This document shows positions 53,401 through 64,000 of a stretch of 64,000 nucleotides of DNA, in pieces. The notes under the pieces are model-generated. The model saw only the letters and a list, made by a program, of their open reading frames with translations. It was not told where the DNA came from and did not search any database. Source of the stretch: Gnetum montanum (taxonomy: Eukaryota > Streptophyta > Gnetopsida > Gnetales > Gnetaceae); contig MNCI01033409.1 in NCBI GenBank assembly GCA_015680685.1, positions 728,373 to 792,372 of the forward strand. Direction: 5' to 3'. Each line of letters begins with the position of its first letter. The stretch's first letter is position 1. Position numbers and translations under genes: made by a program.

Positions 53401-55280
53401 AGCCTAGAAATTATGATTTAAAGGATATAAAAGATTGTAGACCTAAAGAAATAAATGAAGAAATATCTATAAGAGATATTGAGGATCAAAACATAAGTAT
53501 GAAGAAGTAGTAACCCCAAGTGAAATAAAAGATTCAAGTAGGTATATTAATGATAAAAAGGGTAAGGATTAGGAGGTACTTGATGATGGAGGATCTCATC
53601 CTAAACATCAATAACCATTTCAATATTTAGAAGTAAGCAAGTTAAGTAACAATAAATACGATGATAACTATGATTATTCCTTGACTTACTAAATTTAGTT
53701 CTAATTAGTTTATTTCCAAAAATACAAGTAGTATGAAAATCTATTGAATTAATGCTAATGATTAGAAATCTTGGTTAATTCCAAGAAATCCTCACTTGAT
53801 CTTACACAAGATGTTGAGCTAAAAATAAAAAAAAATGATCATCAAATCTCAAGAGGCTATAAAGTCGACTTATCTCAATGAAGAATCAAGAACTAGAAAC
53901 ACATAAGGTTCCAATGATTCAAAAGGAAAAATGATGAATAGTGGTAAAATCAAAGTGGATTGGGAACTTTTCCAATAACTATAATTCATGGACCTTTTAA
54001 AAAGGTAAGATTGTTAAAAATAAGAAATGGACATTCACCAAGACTCATCACTTAAAAGGTCTATCTTGTTATACATCAAGTAGGAAATTATTGCTACAAC
54101 TTTGCTTTATGATACTTTACATATGTATATTGAAAATATTTTAATTTTGAAATCTATCTATTAAAGGGTACTATTGATGAGAGACTTTGATTTTCTAAAG
54201 GATTCTACACTTGATCATGGTATTGCATTATAGATTTAGTGATAAGATGCATAGTGTGCAACTTGGATTCAAGAATGCATCTCTACAAAGAGCAAGATGA
54301 CCCAAGAAGAAGACACTATTTAATAATAGATGCGTTGACTTTGGAGAAGTTGTGGGAAAGTTTGGCACATGTGTAAGGGGAGCCTGTCCGTTATTTACAA
54401 CCATCACTTTTGGGGCCACCTATCTAGGGGAAGTTTTATAAGACTCTCACAAACATTCATGCAATAGGACTTTCCACTTTAACATTCATAAAAAAATAGA
54501 GTCTTATAGGCTTACTGTGTTATATATATACCTACTATGATAAGGCATATTGTTGAGATATTAAGCATGATAGGTTATGGAGCTGTTCCTTCTTAATGTT
54601 GGAACCTTTCAAGACTTTGATTTAAGCAGATTTTAATTTTTTTTTGGTATTTTCATAATGGATGTGTAATTGTTCTCTCCTTGCAATGGAATTAATTTAT
54701 ATTATATTTTTGTTGATATCCAAAAAGGAGAAGAGTTTTTAGAATTAAGTTCATGAGTTAACTTTAAGATATTGATAATAGTTTGTATATGGTAAAGACT
54801 ATTTGTTGAGACTTGGTTATTATTATCTTTGTAGATATAGTCTTCATCCTTATATGATTAACCTAGATATAAGATTTAAGATTTTTGGCATATACAATAG
54901 ATAGTGTTTTATAATAGCTTTCATATATGATGTTTCAAAGATAGGACACATATATCTTAGTGTTTAGCCTTTGGAGTTCAACTTTTGGTTTTACATGGAA
55001 ACATTCTTGGATAGCAGTTGAAAGGCTTTGATTATGTTTTTTATGTGCTTTATGGATGATACGCACTTTTTAGATAGGATTGGGTAATTTTTGATGTGAT
55101 CATTTCTTGTGTAGCCCCTTAAGATAATGGCTAATGGATATGTGCCCATTAACTATTTTTCATTTCCTTTTCCATTCTTATTTTCAGAGGTTTATTTACA
55201 TGTTTGTGTGTTTATTTTCCTATCTTATACCATTTATTATTATATTATGCTAATCCATTTTCTCAAGTTTTGGACATCTC
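53401..55280 (+). other. Internal region of the Copia-type element without pol
   Basis: I find no GAG-pre-integrase, integrase, RT or RNase H motif (for instance no H-x-R-x-GH, no YVDD). Open frames at 54228-54419 (minus) and 55127-55357 (+) have no recognised domain. Long A+T-rich stretches. Confidence 0.5.
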
Positions 55281-55295
55281 CAAAAAGGAAGAGAT
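55281..55295 (+). other. Polypurine tract of the Copia-type element
   Basis: CAAAAAGGAAGAGAT immediately precedes the LTR start TGTTGACC. Confidence 0.6.
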
Positions 55296-56415
55296 TGTTG
55301 ACCTTTTGGTATATAAAAAACCTTGGAAAATGGAGAATGTGGAAAATGTGCTTGTGAAATCATGTAGGACTTGGAAAAGATAAGAGCTTGACAAGGGAAT
55401 GATAAGATCAAGACAAAAAATATTTTAAGACCAAGATGAAAGCTTAGTTGTTAATATAAATTGATGAAGTCTTAACCAAGATTGCAAGATTTTTGGAGAA
55501 GTCACAGGGATGGACGATGTCTAGAAGTCAAAAGAAGATATTTCACTAGTTGTCAAGACATCCTAGAGGAATAGTAGATGTCCCTATTGAAAAACCCAAA
55601 TCTCAAGTAAGATGTCCTAGAAAAATAGCAAATGTCCTAAGTATATTTGAGACTTCTTAGTCAAGACATTCCATCTAAGATGTCCCAACTAAAGTGAGAC
55701 ACCCGACCTACAAGCATATGAAAGTTAATGAAACATCCCAAGCTCAAATTAGACATCTCAACTAGAAAATTTCTAACCATTGTACAATCTCCAATAGTCA
55801 TTTGACAATGACAAAGGCTATAAAATAGATGAGATCTTTATGAAAAGAAAAAGCATGGTTCATAGAGTATTCTCTTCATTGTACACATCTTGCAAATTGA
55901 TTTGTTCTTCAATTATTTATCTTTTGTGAGTTGAGGATTGTAATTATTGAGAGCTCCAAAGCAAGAAATTTGTAATTGTAACTCTATTCTTTCCTTAATC
56001 TTTCTTTTCTCCCTTTGTAAGCCCTATAGGGTTAATGTGCTTGTTACAAGAAGGCATCTCTTGAGCTTGTTAGGACCCTGTGAGGTTAGGTGTGTTTCTT
56101 GAGAGAAAACACCCCATGCATAGCTCAAGTTATTATAAAGGCTATGGGATCCTTGAAACCACATTTTGAGCTTATTGACACCTTGCAGGCTTGGATGTGT
56201 TTTTGTGTGAAAACACCCCTTGCAAAGCTCAAACTTTGTAAAGGTTGTGGTGTCCTTGAAACCACATTTTTGAATGAACAAAGTCCAATGGTATGCAAGG
56301 CTTTTACCCTCTGAGTGTGGATGTACCCAAGTTGGAAAACCACGTACATCTATGTGTAGTTTTGGTTTTAACTAGTGGAAATTATTCAACACCCTTCTAA
56401 GTTCTTGAGCTTTAG
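55296..56415 (+). repeat. 3' LTR of the Copia-type element
   Basis: Starts TGTTGACCTTTTGG after the PPT. TATA box GGCTATAAAATAG at about 55816-55828. It ends near CTTCTAAGTTCTTGAGC by comparison with the 5' LTR, so the exact end is uncertain by some 15 bases. The left 500 bp have no counterpart in the 5' LTR. Confidence 0.7.
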
Positions 56416-56639
56416 GTACTACTATTTTAATTCTATTATTTTTGTAATATTTAATATTTATTTGAATATTATATTCAAATATATGTTTCCTATAAATTTT
56501 AATGTGAAAACTGATATGAAAATTCTAGTCGTACAATGATGGGAAAGTGAGGGGAAAGATCTAAAATGAAGAGGCCTTTTACAATTTTTAGAAAAAGAGA
56601 AATATTTTTAAAATAACCTTATTTATGAAATTTAAACTT

Positions 56640-57478
56640 AAGTTTTTTTGTGCTCAAAGACCCATAGGATCTATTAGAAAGATATTATATTTTCATTAAA
56701 AATAGAACAAACTTTACAAATTAACCAAGCAACAAAGAGAGCAACAAAAATAAATCGTACGAGTGTTTGGCTACAGTATTATAACAACATTATAATACTA
56801 TATCAAATGGTTAGTTTCAATATAGAAAAGAAACATATGCAACTCATCTTCAAGGGCACTTGACCTGCACAACCTAAAGTTGTACTCTTCTTGGATGAGT
56901 TAATCCATATTGCACTTTCAATTTTAACATGATGTGAACTTAAGCAAAGCTTATTGATGACACTTCAATACTAGATTGGGATAGTAGTTAAGAGATAGTG
57001 AGCTTATGCATCTAGTTTGTTAGATCTAATGCTATGTACATAAAATTGTTTCTTGCCTTCTATTTTAGAGCATAATTATGTTAAAATCTTTTTGCTTGAC
57101 TAGCTAGTGAATATGTTTAAGATTTTGTTACACTTCCTCTCAAGAGATATTCCATTTTCTTAATCATTATATTCTTTAAACATACTAACTATGGTCTTAT
57201 GAATCCTCAAGAATTTCTTTAGAAAATGTTTCTTTCCTTAAGATAGCTAGGAGTGTATATAATGAATTGGCACAAGGCCTCTGCTTTTAAAGGTAACAAA
57301 TCACATTAAAACGATAACAATAAAGATGGTATTTGTACATTTACCTCTAACTCATTTGAGAAGACAAGTGTTTTTCACTCTTTCAATATCTTGCTAAAGT
57401 TTAACATTGAGTCTAGATCTCCAAATAGTACATCCATACAATACAATAGCATAAATGATAGTATGAACAATTTGTTTT
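56640..57478 (-). pseudogene. LINE ORF2 C-terminal fragment, antisense copy 4
   Basis: The minus strand reads KQIVHTIIYAIVLYGCTIW (57475-57415), QDIERVKNT, later LSSHHVKIESAIWINSSKKS near 56940, then a C-x2 knuckle remnant and the 3' UTR (AATAGATCCTATGGG) at about 56665. It is parallel to 10440-11300 of the + strand LINE. Stops and frame changes are frequent. Confidence 0.7.
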
Positions 57479-58422
57479 TTTGACCTTCCATTTTGGAGGT
57501 ACTAATGTGCAAATAATATATTTATCCTTGTGCATATCACTAACATATTTCATGCACTTAATAAAGATCATTATTTGTATGGATAAACTGCTTGCAAGAA
57601 TATTTATATATATTTCAAGACATATGATCAATATATGCTTTGGTAAAATATATTGGAAATTACATAATATATAATAGGATTTTCAATTAGAGTATGCTCA
57701 TTAAGAAAGATAACTTTGAGAAATATATAAAATATAGCCAAATGATGGAAGATACACAATATAAAGATGGAATGTTTTTCCTTATATTTACTAAGATCTT
57801 TGTTAGTCCACTTTTCCTTGTATAAAATTTTTTAATAACTCATGACCTAAGGTTACTAAGCCAATACTCTTACCCTAAGCTAAAACCTCATTGTTTTAAG
57901 TTTAATATTACCAATCATCCATCATCTTTTATATATCACCTTTCAAATAATGTTTTCTACTATGTTTGAGTTCTTGTAAGGAAAGTGTTCATGCTCTCTT
58001 TTGTTTGAGCTCTTCTTAAAGATTTCATCATAACATATTATTTTATAATTAAAAATATACTAGTTTAGCTATATATCTATGATATATATCTATTATTTGG
58101 CTGAGAGAAGTTTTTATATTTTTCATATTAAAAAATCACAAATTGATTCACTAAGAATTATTTTTTTAAGGACAAAGTATAGGTTACAAAGTAGTTGGAT
58201 TCTCACAAATTATAATTTACATGAGAAATTTCATCTCTTATCCCAACATGATGACAATAATCATTTATTTATCATGGTAAAGTCCAACTAAAAAAATGTG
58301 ACTTAGAGATGTTTCCCTCATTGGGAAGATGGTAATTAGCATATCACCTAAAATTACATTGACTAAGAATATAATAACCATCATCATTGAGATGCACAAA
58401 AGTGAAAGCTTAACCTACTTCA
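57479..58422. other. AT-rich, mostly unrecognised; possible inverted LINE piece at its start
   Basis: On the + strand 57486-57520 reads FHFGGTNVQII, matching FHYRGTNV of the LINE at 10277 at the base level too. This lies next to LINE sequence on the other strand. The rest shows nothing recognisable. Confidence 0.3.
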
Positions 58423-58640
58423 AATACTTGAGTCCAAGCTCAAACAAAGCCTTAGAATATAATAACATAAAGAATTAAGAGGTTAAGTAATGATGAAATA
58501 CTTGAGTCCAAGCTCAAACAAAGCCTTGGAATATAATAAAACAAAGAATTAAGAGGTTAAGTAATGATGAAATACCTAAGTCCAAGCTCAAATGAAGTCT
58601 TGCAATATAATTGACAAGGTTGCCATTGTTCCCATTAGGT
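58423..58640. repeat. 75-bp tandem repeat, three copies
   Basis: GAGTCCAAGCTCAAACAAAG recurs with starts of the core GTCCAAGCTC at 58431, 58506 and 58580. The first two units are nearly identical; the third is more diverged. Confidence 0.85.
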
Positions 58641-58809
58641 AATTACAAAGCCTACGATGTGGTAGGTGAGGGCATGGGTATGTACGATGTGAATGATTTA
58701 TTGATGTAAATGGATAATTTTTTGTCATGCTCATAGATGTGTTTCATGTTGACATGCATGCATACTCATGTTGATAATGACAAACTGTGAATCGCACATC
58801 CTCACATCT

Positions 58810-60690
58810 CTCTAACATGTGAGTTAGTGTGACTAGCACCCTCTTGCAGTTCCAACCAAAAGGAACCAAAACCTTTCGAAAAGGAATAATTACTTATAAT
58901 TTGATGCAATGAAAAGGAAGATGGTCATTTGGAAGGGTGAAGATCAACCAAAATTTCTTAATTTCTTTTGGAAGGGAAGAAGTTCTTAGAGATCATGGGT
59001 TTTGGATGATAGAGGGTGAACCAGAAGCATGATCTTGGTAAACTACGAGCACATGCTACTAACATCCTTCTACAATTCCTACCAGAAGGCACTCAAATCT
59101 TCTGGTAGGGAATAATTGCTTAGAGATTATGGCTTTTAGAAGGCATAGGGTCATCTAGTTACAAATTATAACTAAACTGTAAGATGGTGCAACTAGCACC
59201 CACCTACAATCACACTTGGAAGGTACCCAAACCTTTAAGAAGGGAAAAATTGCTTGTAATTTGATGTAATAGAAAGGAAGAGCATCATCAAAAAGGTTGA
59301 ACATCATCCAAAAGGCATTAAGATCCTTTAGAAGGAAAGAATTGCTTGTATATTGTGGCTTCTAGATGGCAGAGGGTCAACCAAAGGCATAGTCTTGGTA
59401 AATTAGGAGAACATGCTACTAGCACCATCTCATAGTCCCTACCAAAAGGCACCCAAACCTTCTAGTAGAAAATAATTGCTTAGAAATTATGACTTCTAGA
59501 AGGTAGAGGATCATTTGGATACAAACTATGACTAAACTACTTGATGGTATGACTAGCAATCTCCCAAAGTCCTAATTAGAAGGTATCAAAAATTTTTGGT
59601 AGAGAATAAATGCTTGTAATTTGATGTAACCAGAAGGAAGATGATCATCTAGAAGGGTGAAGATCAATTAGAAGGTCTTAACGAATTTTGGAAGAGAAGA
59701 ATTTCTTGGAGATTGTGGCTTCTGAATGGCAAAGGATCAATCGGAAGCATGATCTTGATAAACTACAAGAACATGCTACTAGCACCCTCTCACAATCCCT
59801 ATTAAAAGGCACTCAAACCTTCTAGTGCAAAATAATTACTTAGAGAATATAGCTTCTTGAAGACATAGGGTCATCCGGTTGCAAACTATAGCTAAACTAC
59901 GGGATGGTGTGACTAACATTCTCTCATAGTCCCAATCGGAAGGCACCCAAACCTTTCTAAAGGGAATAATTGCTTGTAATATGATGCAACCATAAGGAAG
60001 ATGATCATTAGAAAGGAAGAACATCAACTAGAAGATCTTAATGCCTTTCAAAAAAGAAGAATTCCTTGGAGATCATGGTTTCCCAACGGTAGAGGGTTAA
60101 TAGGAAGCACTGTCTTGGTAAATTGTGAGCATGTGCTACTAGCACCCTCTTGCAGTTCCTACCAAAAGGTACTAAAACCTTTTGGTAGGGAAAAACTTCT
60201 TGGAGATTGTGGCTTCTGAAAGGCAAAGGGTAATCTGGTTGCAAACTACAACTAAACTATGGGATGGTGCGACTAGCACCTAGCTATAGTCACAATTGGA
60301 AGGCACCCAAACCTTTTGAAATGAAAAAATTACTTGTAATTTGATGTAATTGGAAGGCAGAGCATCATTTGAAAGGCCAAACATCATCTAAAAGGTATTA
60401 AGACCTTTTGGAAGGGAAGAATTGCTTGTAGATCATGGCTTTTGGATGGTAGAGAGTGAATTGAAAGCATGGTCTTGGTAAACAATGAGCACATGCTACT
60501 AGCACCCTCTTATAGTCCCTACTAGAAGGCACTCAAACCTTTAGGTAGGAAAAAACTGCTTGAACATTGTGACTTATGGAAGGCAAAGGATCATTTGGTT
60601 GAAAATTGTAGCTAAACTCCAAGTTGGTATGACTAACATCCTTCTATAGTTCCAAGGAAAGGCATCAAAACCTTCTAATCTAATCTAGGA
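58810..60690. repeat. Satellite array of 360-bp dimeric units
   Basis: The segment ACATGCTACTAGCACC (with variants) recurs at 59051, 59411, 59771, 60131 and 60491, exactly 360 bases apart. A second landmark, TG(C/T)GACTAGCACC, recurs at about 58828, 59188, 59548, 59908, 60268 and 60628, also 360 apart. The two halves of each unit (near 180 bp) resemble each other (CTAGCACC...AGTCCCTACC.AAAGGCACTCAAACCTT...), so the unit is a dimer. Copies are diverged. Open frames inside are shadows. Confidence 0.9.
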
Positions 60691-60759
60691 GGACATTCGT
60701 TTGTAGATTCTATTAACACGAGCTTTCTCAAGTGCTACTACATGTAGCTAAAATATAGC

Positions 60760-61850
60760 ACTAAACTTTCTCACTCTTCAAGACCAAACAAGTGTTCTCT
60801 TAGTAGAAACCTATATATTTACTACATCAAGATAATAAGTTTTTCCTAAACTTTTTTTTCTTGAATTCTCTTTTTCAATACCCCTTCTCTATCTCATATT
60901 CTACTATTTCTCTAGAAATTCTCTTCCTATTCCTATGCAATCAATCCTGCTCTACCCTATGTGCTCTATGCAACCAATGAGGTTTTTGAGAGACTCAATT
61001 CTCATTCCTTCATGTGAGGGTGTGATTGAGTGTATTATAAAGTGGGATAGGAAGGGGTTACTTCATCATACATATTGCATTCTTTTTGGCCATATAGTTT
61101 GTAGGATTTAGCCATGTCCCACTTCTATAGCATAACATCATCCTCATGATAGGTGTATGGGTGATATCCTTTTCTCTCTCCTCTTACTTTTTTATTCTCT
61201 ACTTTCACATACTTTTACTTCTACTCTTCTTATACTATATTTCTTTTTTCTTCCCCTCATTCCCTCTCCTCATTTGTTTCCATTCCTCTATATATTCAAC
61301 ATTAGCAAGACCAAGCAAGTATTTCTTCCTTGATGTAGTGAGGGAGTGTTAAGAGAAGAGTGGCATAAGGAGTGTAAACTTTATATATGAGTGAGGTAAG
61401 AGAGATGTCATATTTAGAAATCTAACCATGTCCTAATCTTGTGATATAAAACCCCACCATTGGTGTATTAGCAATGTTTCTAATATTCTTCCCTACTTTT
61501 ATTTCCATCTCTTTTTTCTTTTTGCTATCTCACTTTCTTTCTCTATCCCTTTCTCTTTTTATGCTCTGCAATGGTGAGGCCTAACAATCATCTCTACTTT
61601 AATCCACTAAGGATGTAATTGAGATAATTGAGTGCATTAGGAAGTGTTTTATCTACATTTCTAAGTGTGCCTTATAGAATCTATCCATGTCCCACTTTTA
61701 TGGTATAGCACTCCACCATATGTGTATCAGCGATATCCTAGACTTTCTTCCCTTTTCTCCCACTTCATTGAATTCTCTAACAAGTACTTATTAGCTCATT
61801 TCTTTTCTTAATGGATTCTGCTTTAGCTATTTATTAGTATTCATTAAGAG
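60760..61850. repeat. Degenerate tandem repeat of roughly 260-320 bp
   Basis: CCATGTCCCACTTCTATAG followed by a CACCA..GGTGTAT..G.GATATCC block occurs near 61113, 61426 and 61684. A GAGTG.ATTA.GAAG.G block occurs near 61028, 61346 and 61630, and an AAGACCAA.CAAGT block near 60780 and 61308. Spacing varies by indels in T/C-rich linkers. Three to four units. Confidence 0.65.
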
Positions 61851-61949
61851 GGAGAAATGTTGACCAACTTTGAATTTTTTAGCTTAAGTTAGAGACTTCA
61901 ATATACTCTATGGCTTTCTAGCACTTAAAGTCATCTTCATAAGTCTAGA

Positions 61950-62350
61950 TTTGATGTCCCACATCATCTACAACATCATTTCTAGTCTTCTATTTTCAAC
62001 TTGCTAGAAATGACATCTTACATCATTGGTCATTTCATTTCAACTCTACTTCTCATTTCAACATTTGGCATTAGTTTCATGGTTGATTTCATTTGTGACT
62101 TCTAGCGTTTGATGTCAAACTTATTATTGATATCTAACATCAAACTTCTGACATCCAATGTTAATTTCATCTTTGTTGTTTGATGTCAGCTCTCATCTTT
62201 ATCTTTTAACATACATCAAATTAGTTTTCACCTACATCAAATTTTCAATGTCTCACATCAAACTTACTTTCAACATCCAACATCAAACTTTATCTCTAAC
62301 TTTTGATGTCATGCGTTAGACTTTTGATGCCTGGTGTTAAACTTTGTACT
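61950..62350. repeat. Reiterated ACATCAAACTT / TTTGATGTC words
   Basis: More than ten copies of ACATCAAA, TTGATGTC or TGACATC words in both orientations within 400 bp, at irregular spacing. A low-copy degenerate minisatellite; no coding trace. Confidence 0.5.
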
Positions 62351-64000
62351 TTGCATCATTTTTCTTGTCTTGAACTTTTATGAAGTTTTCAATAGAATCT
62401 ATGGATCCCATTACATCATTCTTGCACAATCTACAAGGCATTTTTTACCTATAGATAGGAAAATACTCATAAATATAAAAAGATTAACTTCTATAACCAT
62501 TCAACTAGCATTCAAATTTTTTAGCTTAGAGCCTAATAGAACTTTGCTTCTATGAGATCTACTATTTATTTTAGCTCTTTTTTTCTTTTCACACACACAC
62601 GCACTCTCCCTTGCTAAAATATTGTATCTCCCTTGTGCTATCATCTTGACATGAGAAGATCTACTAAGAATCAAATCAACACATTAATTTGATTTCCCTT
62701 TGCAATCATTAGTTGTTAGATCTTCTTTTGCTCCTATTGGATTTGCATTAGTGCACTCATAAGAGGAAGAATAGGATAATACAACTCCTCATTAGATCTC
62801 TCTAATCTCTGGTACATGTCTTAAGACACACTTTTGCAAGTTTCTTTCTCTCTTGTAAAATCTTGATTTTCTATTGTAGGATCTTTTATCTCTAGTTTTT
62901 CCCAAATTCACTTCAGATCTGTTCTACTCACATTTTCCTTCTTGACTTGCATGTGTTTATAGATAGATCTATTTTGTTTTCACATTATGTCACATATTTG
63001 CTATCAATCATGTTTCCATATTACATTGTGTTTTTCTGTTTTCTTAAACATTTTCTACTAGTTATTTTACGCACGTGAATTCCTTTTTTCTCAATACTAG
63101 CTAACGTTGGTAAAATGTATGACTCAGATCATGGGATTAATCCCTTAAGTCTTGGAGTCTCCTTTCAATTTTAGAGATTTTTCTTGAAAGGTTAGTTTTC
63201 TTGGACCATTTAGTGAGCATGAGTATCTTGGCTAAATTTCATGTTAGGTTGTGTCAATTTCCATTCGTTACGACAATTCCTACTACAACATATGTATCAA
63301 AAATTTTAGTTCAATATCTATTATGATTTGGAAGTGTAAGGCTTGGAAAATTCAATGCTAGAAAACCAAAAGTCCCAGCACAAAATAGTTTAACCCCAAA
63401 TCTTACAGGCCTCAAAAAAGGATTTGGAGCATCCTAAATAGTCTAGCAGATGCCTTAGGGACTTAAAAATATGTAGCTAGCATATTTAGAAAAAACAGGA
63501 AAAATAAAAACTACAATGTGCAAGAATTCAAAAGTAGATCATGAAAGTACAGTAAATAGACATTTAAATATGAGCAAAGTAGAAATTGCAAACTTTGTAT
63601 TAATTTAGAAAAAAATCACTATGCAAGTACAAGTTTAAAATATATAGATTGAGAGCTCTGAAGAAGCCCAAAATAAGAAAATATCTTTGGAATTTAGTTG
63701 CAAATGGTAGATTGTATTCTATACTCGATCTGCAATGGAGTTTCTCACAATTTGCACTATAAATAAGGTTGGATGATCTGGTTCTTGGGAGAGGTCTATG
63801 CTGAAAATGATGTTGGAAGGACCATGTAATTTGTAACTCTACTTTTTTGTATCTCTTTGGGAATTTGATTTGACCAAAAAGTCCTAAAATCGGCTGCAAA
63901 ATTGGCTTAAATAGGCAATGATCTACATTGATTACAATTTCATATGTTCATATAAGCATTACAAGTTGTGCATAATGTAAATATGTAGCTTATAAGCTAG
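62351..64000. other. No recognised feature
   Basis: AT-rich. Open frames such as 62334-62555 and 63600-63899 (minus) have no domain. No LTR, LINE or SINE match to the rest of the window was noticed. A short CA-repeat (CACACACACG) lies near 62593. Confidence 0.3.

Larger units (their letters stand above)
15486..56415 (+). mobile_element. Copia-type gag-only (TR-GAG-like) element, split by a 35.5-kb insertion
   Basis: The 5' LTR is about 15486-16305, with a PBS of tRNA-Met type at 16306 and gag at 16360-16525 continuing at 52033-53400. About 1.9 kb of internal DNA follows, then a PPT at 55281-55295 and the 3' LTR at 55296-56415. The gag sense is continuous across the insertion: residues before 16525 (TTSATK) run straight on after 52037, and the flanks AAAGT/AAAGC form the insert's target duplication. 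No protease, integrase, RT or RNase H was seen between gag and PPT, so it depended on other Copia elements. The left LTR lacks about 500 bp relative to the right one. Confidence 0.7.

Noticed and set aside
61146-61352. Hydrophobic 68-codon open frame
   Set aside because: T-rich low-complexity linker of the degenerate tandem repeat; not a membrane protein gene.
63600-63899. 99-codon minus-strand open frame at the right edge
   Set aside because: No domain, no start context and no match in the window; length is within chance for AT-rich DNA with few stops on that frame.

Overview
The window looks like a stretch of a large, repeat-filled plant nuclear genome. A gymnosperm is my guess, from the AT-rich sequence, very old and deeply nested LTR retrotransposons of plant-specific lineages, abundant LINE debris and a lone plant-type cytochrome P450 tail. 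No intact host gene was found. Nearly every coding trace belongs to a decayed transposable element. Decay is dominated by in-frame stops that read as C-to-T or G-to-A changes.

Layout. (1) 1-11330 is a LINE on the + strand, cut into three pieces by Athila-like LTR elements: a solo LTR with a perfect 5-bp target duplication (983-1946) and a 2147-10202 block containing an element with gag but no recognisable pol. (2) 11331-15480 is a small less AT-rich island with a cytochrome P450 C-terminus, a second decayed copy of that tail, two antisense LINE remnants and a SINE-like sequence. (3) 15486-56415 is a three-level nest. A Copia-type gag-only element (+) is split by a 35.5-kb Athila-like element (+, 16526-52032). 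That element carries a minus-strand Athila-like remnant (18618 to about 23760) and an 18.4-kb Tat-lineage Ty3/gypsy element (-, 29259-47656). Target duplications support both main insertions: GTTAC on both sides of the Tat element, AAAGT/AAAGC around the Athila element. (4) 56420-64000 holds an antisense LINE fragment, a 75-bp tandem repeat, an array of 360-bp dimeric satellite units, a degenerate repeat of roughly 300 bp, and unrecognised AT-rich DNA.

The most unusual object is the Tat element. On its coding (minus) strand run LTR, PBS, gag-pro, a spacer of about 6 kb, RT-RNaseH-second RNaseH-integrase, PPT and LTR. The PR-RT spacer carries a gene on the opposite strand (TATA box at 35955, CDS about 36195-40958). 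I can trace eight exons; five of its seven introns have GT-AG borders that keep the reading frame. Its product would be roughly 1000 residues, with a faint FCP1/HAD-like region, a long unrecognised middle, an acidic stretch and a coiled coil. Two families of short motifs, palindromic GCGTATACGC and AGTTTA-n-CGG, are reiterated in the LTRs, the leader, the antisense gene's first intron and the module boundaries.

The record contains single Ns at 7184, 7401 and 16032. They coincide with an apparent inverted contig (7185-7400) and a 219-bp near-identical duplication, both more likely assembly products than biology.
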